Shown here: piece after piece, positions 46,640-59,198 of the stretch
Position numbering within the stretch: the stretch's first letter is position 1
Layout: every line of letters starts with the position of its first letter
Source: Megalobrama amblycephala
Lineage: Eukaryota; Chordata; Actinopteri; Cypriniformes; Xenocyprididae
NCBI RefSeq assembly: GCF_018812025.1
Contig: NC_063053.1
Span: 12,691,623-12,755,622, forward strand
Reading direction: 5' to 3'
Length of the DNA stretch: 64,000 bases
Position numbers and translations under genes: made by a program
Notes under the pieces: generated by a model
The model's database searches: none
Seen by the model: the letters and a program-made list of their open reading frames with translations, nothing else
What the model was told of the DNA's origin: nothing

Positions 46640-47603
46640 ATACCTAACTCTACTTAATGTGAATGTTGTCATACCAAGGAAGGACAGAGATTGCATGGAT
46701 TTAGAAACATGTTATGTATGTCTCTCTGTAGTGGTTTGCTTTAGGAGGAAAAATGAACGAGCTGTTCTCCGGTTATAATTTATTTACTCCATCCTGGAAC
46801 ATACTTGGTTGTCCCGAGGGAGTCAAAAATAGCTTCATAAAGATATTTCATAAATATTCTCCTGCTGACGGACTTTTCTTTGGGCATTCTATGCCAGGGG
46901 GAAATCATGTAATGCCTTACCTCAGGCTACATCTTAAAAGAAAAGAATAGTAATAAAAGATGTGAAATGTGAGTCCTTTAGGGGTCACAGTGGATGACAG
47001 AATTTTGTCATACAATTGCATTTTCTGTCATTTAGACATCTAATATTGAAATGATGGAAAATGTGTGTCAGTATCAATGAGAGCGGAGCAGTAACCTGAA
47101 TGCACAATGATAATCATGCTCCATATTTTCTTTGCTTATTAAAAGCGTGTTGTTGCAGTGGCGATTGGGGTCTGCCAGTTATTGTCAGAGTTCTGTAATT
47201 TAGAATGGGTAGTTACTTTTTTCAAGCATAATGAAAATGGAGCATAAATGCAATAAAATGCATTGTGCACAACAGCTAGCAATACATTTGTTGTTGGATT
47301 GGATACCAAATTAACTAAATAAAGCAAATAGATGTAAAACTATAACAATATGAAAGTTAGTTTCAAACCCTGGCCTATAGGGTAATTTTTATTAGTATAA
47401 TAAATATTCTATAAAACAATTCTTTTCTACTTCAAGAATCTTTACTGCTTTATTTTATTAATGCAAAATATATAAAACAGTGTATTATTTAAGCATCTGC
47501 ACAGGATATTTTTATGTCTAGTCCTAGACTTAAAATATGTCAGTGCCATAGTTTTGTCTCAAGATGCACACCAGTAATGTTTTTTTTCTAAGGCATCTTT
47601 AAA
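45054..47603. other. atrnl1 intron 1, no exon recognised
   Basis: Includes a degenerate TTAA-family fragment at about 46258-46500 ('aaggaaaagttcacc...gtggaacacaaaagg') and a GA microsatellite at 46602-46635. Nothing resembling the second ATRNL1 exon (CUB start) was found. Confidence 0.5.
46602..46635. repeat. GA microsatellite
   Basis: An uninterrupted GA array of about 34 nt. Confidence 0.95.
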
Positions 47604-50600
47604 AAAGCTAATTCAAATCAATTCAACTCACATTTATTTGTATAGCGCTTTTACAATACATATTGTTTCAAAATAGCTTTACAGAAAATGCATGTTTCTA
47701 CATTACAATGTAGAGTAATTTGTTATCAGAGGTGACAGTGTCCAAGTAATGTCCATATTTCCAGAAATGTACAGTTCTAAGATATTAGAAATCATGCACT
47801 TTGTGAACATCATATTCATTTAGGCAGAATCAATGATCTTATTAAAGCAGTTATTACAAGTTGTGATCATAATGATTACAATATATAGAAAATTTGGTAG
47901 TTGTGTATGTTGATTCAGAGTCATCTCTTCAAAGGTGTTGGGTCATCTGAATTTTTGTAAGAGGCTGGATCCAAACTGAAGCTGGTGTAATCTGTAGAAA
48001 AACAAAAGCAAATGGAAAATAATTATTATATGTTGTTCATAACATTTAAGGCAAAAGATAATTATGTGCTTTCCATCTGATATAACTGGAGTACAATGTT
48101 ATGAGATGTATTATGTGAATGCTTGGCTAAAGAGATGTGTCTTTAATCTAGATTTAAACAGGGAGAGTATGTCTGAGTCCCGAAAATTATCAAGAAGGCT
48201 ATTCCAGAGCTTAGTTAGGAGCCAAATGTGAAAACACCCTCCCTCCTTTAGAGGACTTGGATGTACTGCCAAAAGTCCAGAGTTTTGTTACCTTAAAGCG
48301 CGTGATGGATTGTAGGACAATAAAAGATCAATTAAATACACAGGAGCTGAACTATTTAGAGCCTTATTGGTCAGTAGCAATACTTTGTAATCGATATGGA
48401 ACTTAACCAGTGTAGAGATCCTAAAATTGGTGTTATATTATCATATTTTCTTGACCTGGTAAAAACTGCATCTGCATTTTGGACTAACTGTAGTATGTTT
48501 GAGGATGCAGGACAACCACCTAGTAATGCCTTACCGTAATACAGTCTAGATGTCATGAATGCATGAACTAACTTTTCTGCATCAGAAACAGATAACGTTC
48601 CATAGTTTAGCAATGTTTCTGAGGTGGAAAAAGGTTGTTTTTGTAACATGTGATATGATTTTCGAAAGTCAAGTTGCTGTCTAATATAACACTCGGGTCT
48701 TTAACTGTAACAGTAAATCATTTTAGATACAAATTGTATTCTAAGAGATTCTGTGTACAGGTTTTTTGTCCAATATGTAATACCTCAGTCTTGTCTGAAT
48801 TTTATAGAAGAAAATTACTTGTCATCCAATGTTAATATCTTTAAAGGTGCCCTAGAATCAAAAATTGAATTTAGCTTGGCATAGTTGAATAACAAGAGTT
48901 CAGTACATGGAAAAGACATACATTGAGTTTCAAACTCCATTGCTTCCTTCTTATGTAAATCTCATTTGTTTAAAAGACCTCCGAAAAACAGGCGAATCTC
49001 AACATAACACCGACTGTTACGTAACATTCGGGATCATTAATATGTACGCCCCCAATATTTGCATATGCCAGCCCATGTTCAAGACATTACACAAGGGCAG
49101 CCAGTATTAACGTCTGGATCTGTGCACACCTGAATCATCAGACTAGGTAAGCAAGCAAGGACAACTGCGAAAAATGGCTGATGGAGCAATAATAACTGAC
49201 ATGATCCATGATTACATGATATTTTTAGTGATATTTGTGAATTGTCTTTCTAAATGTTTCGTTAGCATGTTGCTAATGTACTGTTAAATGTGGTTAAAGT
49301 TACCATCGTTTCTTACTGTATTCACGGAAACGAGAGAGCCGTCGCTATTTTCATTTTTAAACACTTGCAGTCTGTATAATTCATAAACACAACTTCATTC
49401 TTTATAAATCTCTCCAACAGTGTGTAATGTTAGCTTTAGCCACGGAGCACTATCAAACTCATTCAGAATCAAATGTAAACATCCAAATAAATACTATACT
49501 CACATGATCCGACGCATACATGCAGTATGCATGACGAACATCTTGTAAAGATCCATTTGAGGGTTATATTAGGTGTGAACTTTGTAAATACACTGTATTA
49601 TAGTTGAGAGCTCGAGGGGGCAGGGAGTGCGCGATTTAAAGGGGCCGCGCGCTGAATCGGTGCATAGTTAATGATGCCCCAAAATAGGCAGTTAAAAAAA
49701 TGAATTAAAAAAAATCTATGGGGTATTTTAAGCTGAAACTTCACAGACATATTCAGGGGACACCTTAGACTTATATTACATCTTGTAAAAACTGGTTCTA
49801 GGGCACCTTTAACACACTCTGTCAACTTGGATAATTTAGAGATTTCATCTGGTCGTGATGAAATGTATAACATCATCATATAAGTATCATTGGCATAACA
49901 GTGGAACCTAATTCCATGTTTTCTAATAATATTACCAAGGGGCAGCATGTAGAACAGACACTTGCGGCACTCCATAATTAACTGAGGTTAACTCCCCATT
50001 TAAATTCCCTATTTAAATAAACAAAATGGTAAAGGTCTGATACGATCTAAACCAGCTTAATGCCTGTCCCTAAATACCAGTATAATTTTGTAGTCGATCT
50101 AAGAGTATGTCATGATTTTTAGTGTCGAACGCAGCACCAAGATCAAGTAAAACTAGTATTGAGATGCAGCCTAGGTCAGAAGCTAGTGATTTGTAATTTT
50201 AACAGGCACCGTTTCCATGTTATGATGGGGCCTGAATCCAGACTGAAATTTTTCATATAATTTTTTTGCAGGAAGGAGCACAGCTGAGCAGACACAACTG
50301 TATTTAGACATAAATGGAGGATTTGAAATGGGTCTGTAATTTGCCACTTCATTTGGATCTAGTTGTGGTTTCTTAATGAGAGCCTTAATAACTGCCAGCT
50401 TGAACGGTCTTGGGACATGACCTAGAGATAGAGATGAGTTAATAATATTGAGAAAGGGCTCTTCTGTTACAGGTAACAACTCTTTCAGTAATTTAGTGGG
50501 TGTTGGACCTAGTAAGCATGTTGTTAGTGTAGAATATCTATATCAGTTAAATCGGTTCCATGTGATATAATAAAATCTAGTGTATGATAAATATGATGAG

Positions 50601-50715
50601 TGGGTCTGGTGATGTTTTGCTTGATCCCAAAGTCTGTAAATGCAACTCCTAATGCATAATTTGTATTATCTACGTGAATGTCAAAATCTCTGACAATCAG
50701 TGCTTAAATGGTCTG
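47604..50715 (-). mobile_element. 5'-truncated LINE (L2-like) retrotransposon remnant
   Basis: Read on the minus strand, the order is an endonuclease-like scrap (about 50705-50520: words DFDIHVDN and HTLDFIISHG), then reverse transcriptase pieces. These include NYRPISNPPF and EKFQSGFRPHH near 50390-50215, LPLGNIIRKHG and the decayed FHCYANDTY active-site block near 49945-49870, and LVHAFMTSRLYYG / LGGCPASS near 48575-48500. The 3' tail ends near 47604 with 'gcgctatacaaataaa'. Many frameshifts, a deletion between endonuclease and RT, and a 964-nt TTAA element (48845-49808) interrupt it. It lies antisense to atrnl1 in intron 1. Confidence 0.85.
48845..49808. mobile_element. TTAA-flanked AGGTGCCC...GGGCACCT element
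   Basis: TTAA|AGGTGCCCTAG on the left and CTAGGGCACCT|TTAA on the right, with TTAA at 48841-48844 and 49809-49812. It splits the LINE; removing it and one TTAA rejoins the LINE text ('atcttt' + 'aacacactctgt'). A second, roughly 90%-identical copy by eye lies at 59199-60158. There is no transposase frame, so it is non-autonomous. Confidence 0.9.
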
Positions 50716-52780
50716 TTTTTGTGTTGTGCTTGATGTTTGTCAAGTAATTTAGTCATTGTGTTTACATAGAGTCATGTTAGTTGTTATGTTGCCTCTCTTT
50801 CTGCAAGTCTTTGTAATTGACAGCCTTGTGGTTTGACCTCAGATGTATTTTTAGAGGGTTTGTGTGAATGTGTGGATGGATACATGTATGTTATAAGAGG
50901 ATGATGGAGATGTCAGAGCACTGCAATGTCACTCCCAGACCTTTGTCCTTTAGTGAATTTCAGCTGATCTCTCAGAGTGTGTGTTTATATGACCATCTGT
51001 CCATTACAGGATAAACTAATCCATCTGAAATGGAAAAAAAGAGCCTGAAATGGACATTCTCCAGCTGCCCCACCTTAAACTTTATCCCATACACACTTTA
51101 TAAGAGTTTTTGGCAGTGTGTTTTGACTGGGCTACTTTTGTATGCTTATGTGTGGTCAAATTTGTTTTACATTACATTTATGTTATGTATATATTTAATA
51201 CAATAATATAAAATCTAGTCATACTAGACTGATTGGATGATATTTGGACAATGTGTCCATAATAAATGTTACACAATCTTAACAGCCCCTATTGATTAAT
51301 AATTCTTAGATTATGTTTTGTTAAACATTTTTGAATACATTATAATACATTTGTATGAGTTTTTAATTTCTTGAAATTTCTGAGTTTTTAAAAGTTTTTA
51401 AGTTCTGTTTTGAAATATTTTTGAATGAATTTTGAGTAAATATAATATGAATTGTGCATTTAATTGCTATACATTTTTGTACTCTCTATATATTTCACTG
51501 TTTCCCTGATTCCCTGTCACGTTTCACATTAAAAAAAAAAAAAACCTCTAGAGCAGATGCTAATAGCTAGTATGGCAGCGCCGCTTAATACGGTTGCAAC
51601 CATCATTCGCTAAAATCTGAGTAAATGACCTCATTGTCACTGATCACTCATATCCTCTCTTGAGTCTAGAGTAGTATGTCACATACTGAGTTTTGTACTT
51701 TGACTGCAGACTGACTAAAGACGGTTCCTGCGTCTGTTCTGCTGTCTGTCTTTGTATCTCTATTTGTCAGTCACTGTCTCTCAGTTTCACTGTGTCATAT
51801 AGACAGTTTCTGTTTCTCTTTTAGCAGCTGTCTGTGGTTTCTGTCTGTAACATCTGCTCTGTCTTTTTTTAATTGGGTATGGTGCACTTTTATGTATTTG
51901 AATTTGTGTAGAGTCAGGTTTGTGCAGTTATATTTCTGTGTGAAACCACATTATATAAGACACGCCATTCGTAAGACATGCCTGTGCACCATTCAGAATT
52001 GAATTGAGAATTCCAGTTTAGTTAATTCACTAAATTTATCTTGCAGTTATTTTTAGACGACAGTTAGATTTTTTTTTTAGTAACTGATACTGATACCAAT
52101 TATTTGTGTTTATTGATGTCTGATAACCGATATGCAGGACCAATATTTAATTTGATTTTGTTAAATTTCATCTTAATATCACAATAATAAATATAAATAA
52201 TATTAGCATAAATAATATCAGCAGCAACAATAATATTAACAAGGCAAAATAAACTGACAAAGTGTAATCTTTTCAATGGAGAGCATAAATAAAGAACAAG
52301 GGAGTCTATCAACTTAGCAAAAATGTAATGTTTTGTTTTAAACTACAGTTTAATAGGAATGTTTAGGTGTTTATTAGGCTAACGACTAGTTGACTGGAAT
52401 AATTAGTGTAAATTGTCAAAAAAATAACAATCAAAACAGTAAATATGTATCTTTTACACTGTCTGCAGCCTCTTTGATGCCATTTATCAGTGAATCCAAT
52501 AATACAAAACCGATATCCGATCAAGGAAAAATGCTTAATTATTGGGGGAAAAAAATATTGGTAAAATGATTATTGGTCGATCTCAAGTTATTTAAATTCT
52601 CAGAATTCTTAAACCTCTCAAATCTTCTATGTGTGTGATAATTTTGTTACCAGAATTTTGTAAGAATCAGGTAAGTAAGGTTTATGAGTGTGTTAAGCTG
52701 CACTAGGAATCTCTGTACCTGAGCCATGCTGTTTCAACAGTCCAACGATTAATAATCATTTCAACTGGTCAAATAACAAG
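50716..52780. other. atrnl1 intron 1, no exon recognised
   Basis: AT-rich intron. Contains a repeat-like stretch at about 52080-52590 with 'ctgataaccgatatg' and 'ttattggtcgatctc' words that resemble ends of hAT-type elements, but no matching partner end was confirmed. Confidence 0.4.
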
Positions 52781-52784
52781 TTAA

Positions 52785-53938
52785 AGGGTTAGTACACCCA
52801 AAAATGAAAATTCTGACATTTATTACTCACCCTCATGTCGTTCTACACCCGTAAGACCTTCGTTCATATTCGGAACACAAATTAAGATATTTTTGATAAA
52901 ATCCGATGGCTCAGTGAAACCTCTATTGAGAGCAAAGCCACTGAACCTCTCAAGGTCCATAAAGGTACTAAAAACATATTTAAAGGTGCTCTATGCAATG
53001 TCACGCGTTTTTAGGACAACATTTTTTTTGTCACATACAGCAAACATCTCCTCACTATCCGCTAGCTGCCTGTCCCCTGAACACACTGTAAAAAACGCAG
53101 TCTCTGTAGCCGCCACAAGCTCCGAAAACGGCAATAAAAACAAACTGGTACAGTCTGGACCACAAAACATAATAAACAGTGCTCCAGCCAATAACCGACA
53201 AGAATGATTTGGGGGGTGGAGTTTTGGGGTTAGTGCGCGTGCACATGAAGGATTTCCAATCCGAAATTCAGGTGGCTCTTTTTTTGCTGGACAGGTGAGT
53301 TAAACCATTTTTTTTGTTATTCTAAATGGACGTTCATGTTCGCCTAACCAACACAAGGATATAAACACAAATAAGGATTGTTTTCACCCACTGTTTGTTA
53401 TGAATTAGTTTATAGCCTATTGACAACTTTGACTAAATTTGTTTACGGCGGAGCCGTTGTTTATGCTTACTGTGAAACGCGTTCATGACTGTTTCAGGAA
53501 GCACGGAGGGGAGGAGGAGGAGGAGGAGGAGGAGGAGGGAGGGTCTAGCTAGCCTCTGTTTTGTTTGACAACACTTTGAATGTCAACAGGAAGTTACTCC
53601 ACCCAGGATCGCTTAGAGCACCTTTAAAACAGTTCATGTGACTACAGTGGTTCAACCTTAATATTATAAAGCGACAAGAATACTTTTTGTGCACCAAAAC
53701 CCCCCCAAAATAATGACTTTTCAACAATATCTAGTAATGGCAAATTTCAAAACACTGCTTCGGAGCTTTACGAATCGAATCAGTGGTTTGGAGTGCCAAA
53801 GTTACGTGATTTCAGCAGTTTGGCCGTTTAAATATCTTAAATTGGTGTTCTGAAGATGAACAAAGGTCTTACAGGTGTAGAACAACATGAGAGTGAGTAA
53901 TAAATTACATTATTTTCATTTTTGGGTGAACTAACCCT
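52785..53938. mobile_element. TTAA-flanked foldback element hosting a second TTAA element
   Basis: TTAA|AGGGTTAGTACACCC on the left and CTAACCCT|TTAA on the right (52781-52784 and 53939-53942). The arms are mirrored ('cattattactcaccctcatg' near 52820 against 'catgagagtgagtaataaa' near 53890). Same family as 10356-10990. It is interrupted at 52984-53623. Confidence 0.85.
52984..53623. mobile_element. nested TTAA-flanked AGGTGCTC...GAGCACCT element
   Basis: TTAA|AGGTGCTCTATGC on the left and 'cttagagcacct|TTAA' on the right (52980-52983 and 53624-53627). It sits inside the element 52785-53938, so it inserted later. It contains a GGA trinucleotide run at about 53512-53538. Non-coding. Confidence 0.85.
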
Positions 53939-54723
53939 TTAAATAAGGGTTGATTTCAGTCAATAAAAAGTCTGTTCTGTGTTCAGTCTGTATCAACAGC
54001 ATCTATGGCATGATGTTTATTACCACAATAAGCAATTTAAACTTTTCCCTGCCAGTAATTTTTAGTAATGCAACTGAAAACAGACAACAGCTGAGTATGG
54101 TGCTTTTTGTAGACATTCTCTTTCTAGTTAGAAACTCACATGACTACCTTTGTTGCATCACATCACATTACAGCAATATACTAGTCTGTTTCAAAGGGAC
54201 TTATATTCCATTCTCATGTTTAAATAATACCTCTTAATCCTTCATCCGATTCCGGTGAAATATTAAGCGCAGTGCTTCATTCAGGGTGAGGTCACTTCTG
54301 AAGGCTTCTGACCTGTACTGTGTTTGCTTTACTGAGCCTCTGGTGTGTTTTCCAGTGCTCCCGCTGGGCTTGTTTTGATCGACTATGCTGGGATACATCC
54401 TCTGCTCCATTCCTCCCATCCTCCCTAGTCCTCTTTCTGTCGCTCTCATCTCTTTTCCTCAGACTCTCTTTTTCTCCTTCACTACAGGGGTGACATTTCA
54501 AGAGGGAAGAGAGGGATGGTTCATGTGAAGTTCAACACAAAACCTGCATGTGAACTCTGCATTTAATTACCCCTCCTTATCCAGTTTTTTTTTTTTTTTT
54601 TCACTTGCTGTCTTTTGATTTTTTTTCTGTAGATCTTGCACTTTTCCTCAGCTTTAACCTTCACATTTCAATTACTGTCATTCAGCAACATAACATGGCT
54701 AAGGAACATATGGAATACTGCTG

Positions 54724-55080
54724 ATTAGGGCTGGGCGGTATGATGATATACATCATTACCATGATATAAAATGCCCATCATTGGAGATTTTGCTATATCG
54801 TGGTGGTATGTAAATATATAGCACTATTGACACTTCAGAGTGATTAAATGCATGAAAGATTTGAAAGATAATATAAAAAGCGGGACGTGCTTGATGTTAA
54901 AAAGAGTTAAAGTGCAATTTCCTGAAAAGGAGCTTGGTGCTCATGCAGAAAGCTGCCTCTCCCTGAAGGCGATCGTGAATTCAGGGACGTGCTCAATGTT
55001 AAAAAGTGTTAAGCACAATAAGCAGTGAAAAAGTACTCAATGCGGTGCTGACTGACACACAGCATAAGTGCGTGCACAGA
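54724..55080. mobile_element. hAT-type fragment starting TAGGGCTGGGCGG
   Basis: Begins TAGGGCTGGGCGGTATGATG, the same terminal word as the complete element at 56772-57764. The matching right end was not found; the following text (54840-55080), with two 'gggacgtgct' repeats, may be its interior. There is no transposase. Confidence 0.45.
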
Positions 55081-55250
55081 AAGCCACACCTCTAAGCATG
55101 AGATTGCAAATTTAATTCTCTTTCACATCTTATTGCGCTTGAATGGTCGAATACACACACAATTATGCCTAAATGCCCAACGTGTGGAGTATTCATGTAA
55201 ACATAGCTGGTTATTTCTCAAGTGAAAGTAAACAGTTGGGTGTAAACCTG

Positions 55251-56406
55251 GGGCCATATTCACAAAACATCTTAAGGCTAAAAGTAGCTCCTAACTTGCC
55301 GATTTAGGAGAAACTCTTAAAAATAATGGGCGTGTCAGTCCTAATTTTAGGAGTCCTAAATTTTTGCTCTAAGAGTATTTCACAAAGCATTTTAGCACTA
55401 AAAGCTCCTAAATCTGTGAAACGTTAGGAGTAGTCAAGAGGACTCCTAAGTTACTAAAACCAAATTACAAACAGTCCTAATCCACCCAAAGACACTGTAC
55501 ACCATTGAGGCAATAGCGATAGAGCCTTAGTTGCTGAACTTTTTCTTCATAAATGCAATGCATTTTTATTTATAGATCTGAATCTACGATGAGACGCAAA
55601 AAAAAAAAAGAAAACTTTAACAAATAAATAAATATTGTCTGATTACCTGTGGCAATGGTTTTCATGAGTTCACACTTACAAATGATTGAATAGAGTAAAA
55701 AAAAAAATATATAATAAGCGTATTTGGTGTGCTGTCCAAGGGGATTGAGGGCTCCGAGCTTGGAATTTAGCCCAAACCCAAAGTTATCTCCGTATCCCCA
55801 GCCGAGACTGAAGAGTGGGGTGGCGGAGGGATGCAGAAAACTGTCGAAGTAACTAGGCGAGTCGGCTTTCGTCTGTGTATATATTCCTCCTCTCGAGCTG
55901 ATTAGAAAAACTGTTTGAATGTGTTTCTCCCAAACTTTGTTTATAAAACATAATTTGTCGCTTGAATTCTGCAATCTCTTGAGATGCAGACATCCAAGAG
56001 GTGACTGTATATACTAGTTTAATTAGTGACACTTAGCCTATTTTAAAACCTTTATGGCAACATTTTATTTTGACTATGGCAACATTTTTATTAAAAAAAA
56101 TTTATTTGAATAGGGCAACATTTGTATTTTAAAACCTTTATTTTAATGTGGAAACATGACACCTCATTCTACAATATTTTTATGATTAAATCGCTGACTC
56201 CTCCCTATCAGCCAATCACTGTGTTTTTACTCCATAGCAACGAGGTCAACCCCACCCTTACTCTTAGCTTAAGACTTCTGTCTATTCCTTAGTAAAAGTT
56301 TGTCTCAGCAGCTTTGTGAATAGGTTTTAAGGTAAAACTCTTAGCTAAGGACTTTTACTGCTAAGAACTCTTAGTGGTAAGATAAAATGTTTTGTGAATA
56401 CGGCCC
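55251..56406. mobile_element. Harbinger-like non-autonomous element
   Basis: The left end GGGCCATATTCACAAAACAT and right end 'atgttttgtgaatacggccc' are inverted and flanked by CTG on both sides, a 3-bp duplication as expected for PIF/Harbinger. Subterminal 'cttaggag' / 'ctcctaag' and 'aactctta' words recur in both orientations over about 200 nt at each end. An open frame of 134 codons on the minus strand (55974-55570) shows no transposase or Myb-like motif that I can recognise. Confidence 0.7.
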
Positions 56407-56771
56407 CTGATGTGTATCAGTATAATAGATACGTGCAATTGGTCTTAAAGTGACAGGAGCCTAATATACCTACCAACACTTTTGGCAGTGTCATTAATGT
56501 GAATCAATGAAAAGAGAAAATAACTTACTGCTCTTGACTAAATAACTTTTTTTTTTTTTTTTTTTTAGCTTTAATATGAGTATTTATATTTAATTCATAC
56601 AGTGTATGCTATGCAATAATTTATTTTTACATTTGATTATTTGTTTCTTTTGTTTTAAGTTTATAATTTTTATATTGTATTTGTCCTATCGTTTGTAATT
56701 TGCTTCTTTTTTCTTATTTTTAATAACAAAAACAAGATCAAATAACACAAAATAACTATATTGTGATACAT

Positions 56772-57764
56772 TAGGGCTGGGCAATGTGGCCAAAAAATAA
56801 TATCTCTGTATTTTTTGGCTGAATATCGATATATACGGTACTTATCTTGGTATTTGCTACATTTTTCTATTTGGATTTAGAAAAAAAAATGCTTTATTTA
56901 TTAAAAAGTCTTATTTCATATCCTGCCCAGTGTTGTCCTACAAACAATATTCATATTAAAAGGATATAAAAGTGAATAGTGAATGTAACCATGTAGTCTA
57001 TGCTATATATGTGCAAAAAAGTTCAAATCACATTACATTCTAAAATTGTAATATTACAATCTAAAATTTATGCTTTTTTAAAGAAGTTAAATTCACTAAA
57101 CTAAATATTTTAGGCTATTTTAATTCCCCCATTACAATAGTCACTTTACAGTTACTGCTATCACAAAAAAAATAACCTCCTTGTAGGTTTAAAATTCTGC
57201 ATATGGCACATTTATTGTTGAACAAATATTTTAGCAAAATGTATATTTTAGTCAGAATTATGGCGCTCCTATTCTATTGCATGCTCGTGACAGCGCTCGT
57301 TCACTAAAGTGTGAAGTTTAACGGAAATTGTAAGGCTCGTCCTCTCCTGACAGCAAAATGGAAATGTTTGCATAACATTCTAACATTTACAGATGGAGAA
57401 TATACCTGTGAAATGTAATTTACGCACTGAGGAAAACACCACAAATGCATTAGCATTAAACAGCGCAAGTATCTGTCAGCACATGTAGCACATCAGAGCA
57501 TCTGAGGGGATAAGCCGCTTTAAACTATTCATGTTAGCCATATCTTACGAGTTATTTTAAAGCCTTTAGTATTAAGCATGTCTCACGTTTAGGTCAAATT
57601 GTATTATGCATTTTCCCCGCAGCAGCACTCTACGTCCTCTGTTATTTTTCAGATGTGCTTGTATCAAACTACTGTATATCGATATAAATGGTATTGCCTC
57701 ATTCCATATCGTATTTAAAAACATATCAATATATTGTACAAACTCGATATTCCGCCCAACCCTA
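56772..57764. mobile_element. hAT-type non-autonomous element
   Basis: The left end TAGGGCTGGGCAATGTGG and right end 'attccgcccaaccctA' are imperfect inverted repeats. The heptamer TGATACA flanks both sides, consistent with an 8-bp hAT-type duplication. About 1 kb, without transposase. Confidence 0.65.
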
Positions 57765-57794
57765 TATGATACAATTGCAATGTTAACTTCCCTT

Positions 57795-57825
<31 letters not shown>

Positions 57826-57826
57826 G
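57795..57826. repeat. TCTG/TCTA tetranucleotide microsatellite
   Basis: Tandem tctg units pass into tcta units. Confidence 0.9.
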
Positions 57827-59194
57827 TTGATATATATAGCCGGATATAGACAGACAGTTTTCATATAATAATTTTCAGCCTTGTTCGCCTATTATTTTTT
57901 TTGTCTCGACCCTTTGGCCTTGTGTTTTGTCTTTTTTTCCTGCTTTTTCTTACTGTTTTTCTCTTCATACACCAACAACTGCATCTGTGTGCAACTAGTA
58001 TTTGTTTGTCTCTTCCCTCTTTCCTCTCATGGTGAAAATGACCGCAGTCTGACACAGAGAGCATGTCAGTCAGTCAGTGAGGATCCCTGTGGGATTGTCC
58101 TCGACTCTATGATATCACCTCGCAGGCATGATTCTGAAAGCTCTGTTCAGGGTGTGGTGCTCTGGACGCCACAGCGTGCTTTGATTATTTGAGTTGAACT
58201 CTGGGTCTGCTCTTGGCTGACTGCAGAGCGGCATCAGCGCACATGAGCTCTAGTTTACACAAACTGTGTCCGATTCCTCACAGCAGGGCCAGATGAGCAG
58301 GGTTGAGAGGCCAGGTCTGTTGTCTATAGGGACGCAGCCCCTCATCCTCCATGGCAGTCTTACAGTTTGGGAGGCAGTCAGCATTTAGTGGCTCCCCAGT
58401 AACTTCATGTGTTTGAGTAAACACTGATCCTCTGGCTCATGTATGTGTTGGGAAGATTTTCTGTGTGTTTAAGTAGAGTAAGTTTAGAGGTTGTTTGCTC
58501 ATTCAATTATTTATTTGTTGCGGTTGAACACATCAGACATGCCTGTCATGCTGCCATTGGTTGAGTAATGTGACTTTTTGAGGTTTAAAGTGTAATCAAC
58601 CCACACTTCTCTAGTACTGTGGTTGGTGTTGAAATACTGTCAGAACTGTCTGTTGGATTTTGTGGCATTACAGAGCCATAGCCAAAGTAAACTTTGATTC
58701 TTAGACTATAAAAAAGTACAAAACAGAAGTATACAAAATTAATTATCATTTTTCGACAAGTTCTTAAATATGAACAATAGTTAACATGAACTAACAATAA
58801 ACAATACTTTTATAGCCTTTTTCAATATTAAAAAAGATAGCTTAGTTAATTTCTACACATACATTTTAAAAATGAAAATGCTGGAACTACACTAAAAAAA
58901 GGTGTAGTGTTTACTTTGAAGCAATTTTTCCACAAATAATTACAAAGATACAGTAAGTAATAAAAAGACTGAAATAGTATTTTTTTATATAATGTACTCA
59001 AGTCATCTTTGTTTTATTAATAACTTAAAAAAATCTTTGGTAACACAACACTTTATTTTAGTGTCATTGTTACATATGTTACATGTATTTACTGTAGTAA
59101 TAACTAGAAATTATGCATAATTACATGCAATTAACCCTAAACCAAACCCTCAAACAATAGTAAGTAGATGTAGTTAATTGTCATTACTCAATAT
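57827..59194. other. atrnl1 intron 1, no exon recognised
   Basis: Mostly non-repetitive; 58030-58420 is more GC-balanced and could be regulatory. No exon with matching splice sites was found. Confidence 0.4.
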
Positions 59195-59198
59195 TTAA

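Noticed and set aside
52893..53207. 104-codon frame
   Set aside because: It crosses the boundary between two nested transposons and has a competing frame on the other strand.
55570..55974. 134-codon minus-strand frame in the Harbinger-like element
   Set aside because: No recognisable transposase, Myb-like or other domain, and a poly-A tract lies inside; treated as chance.
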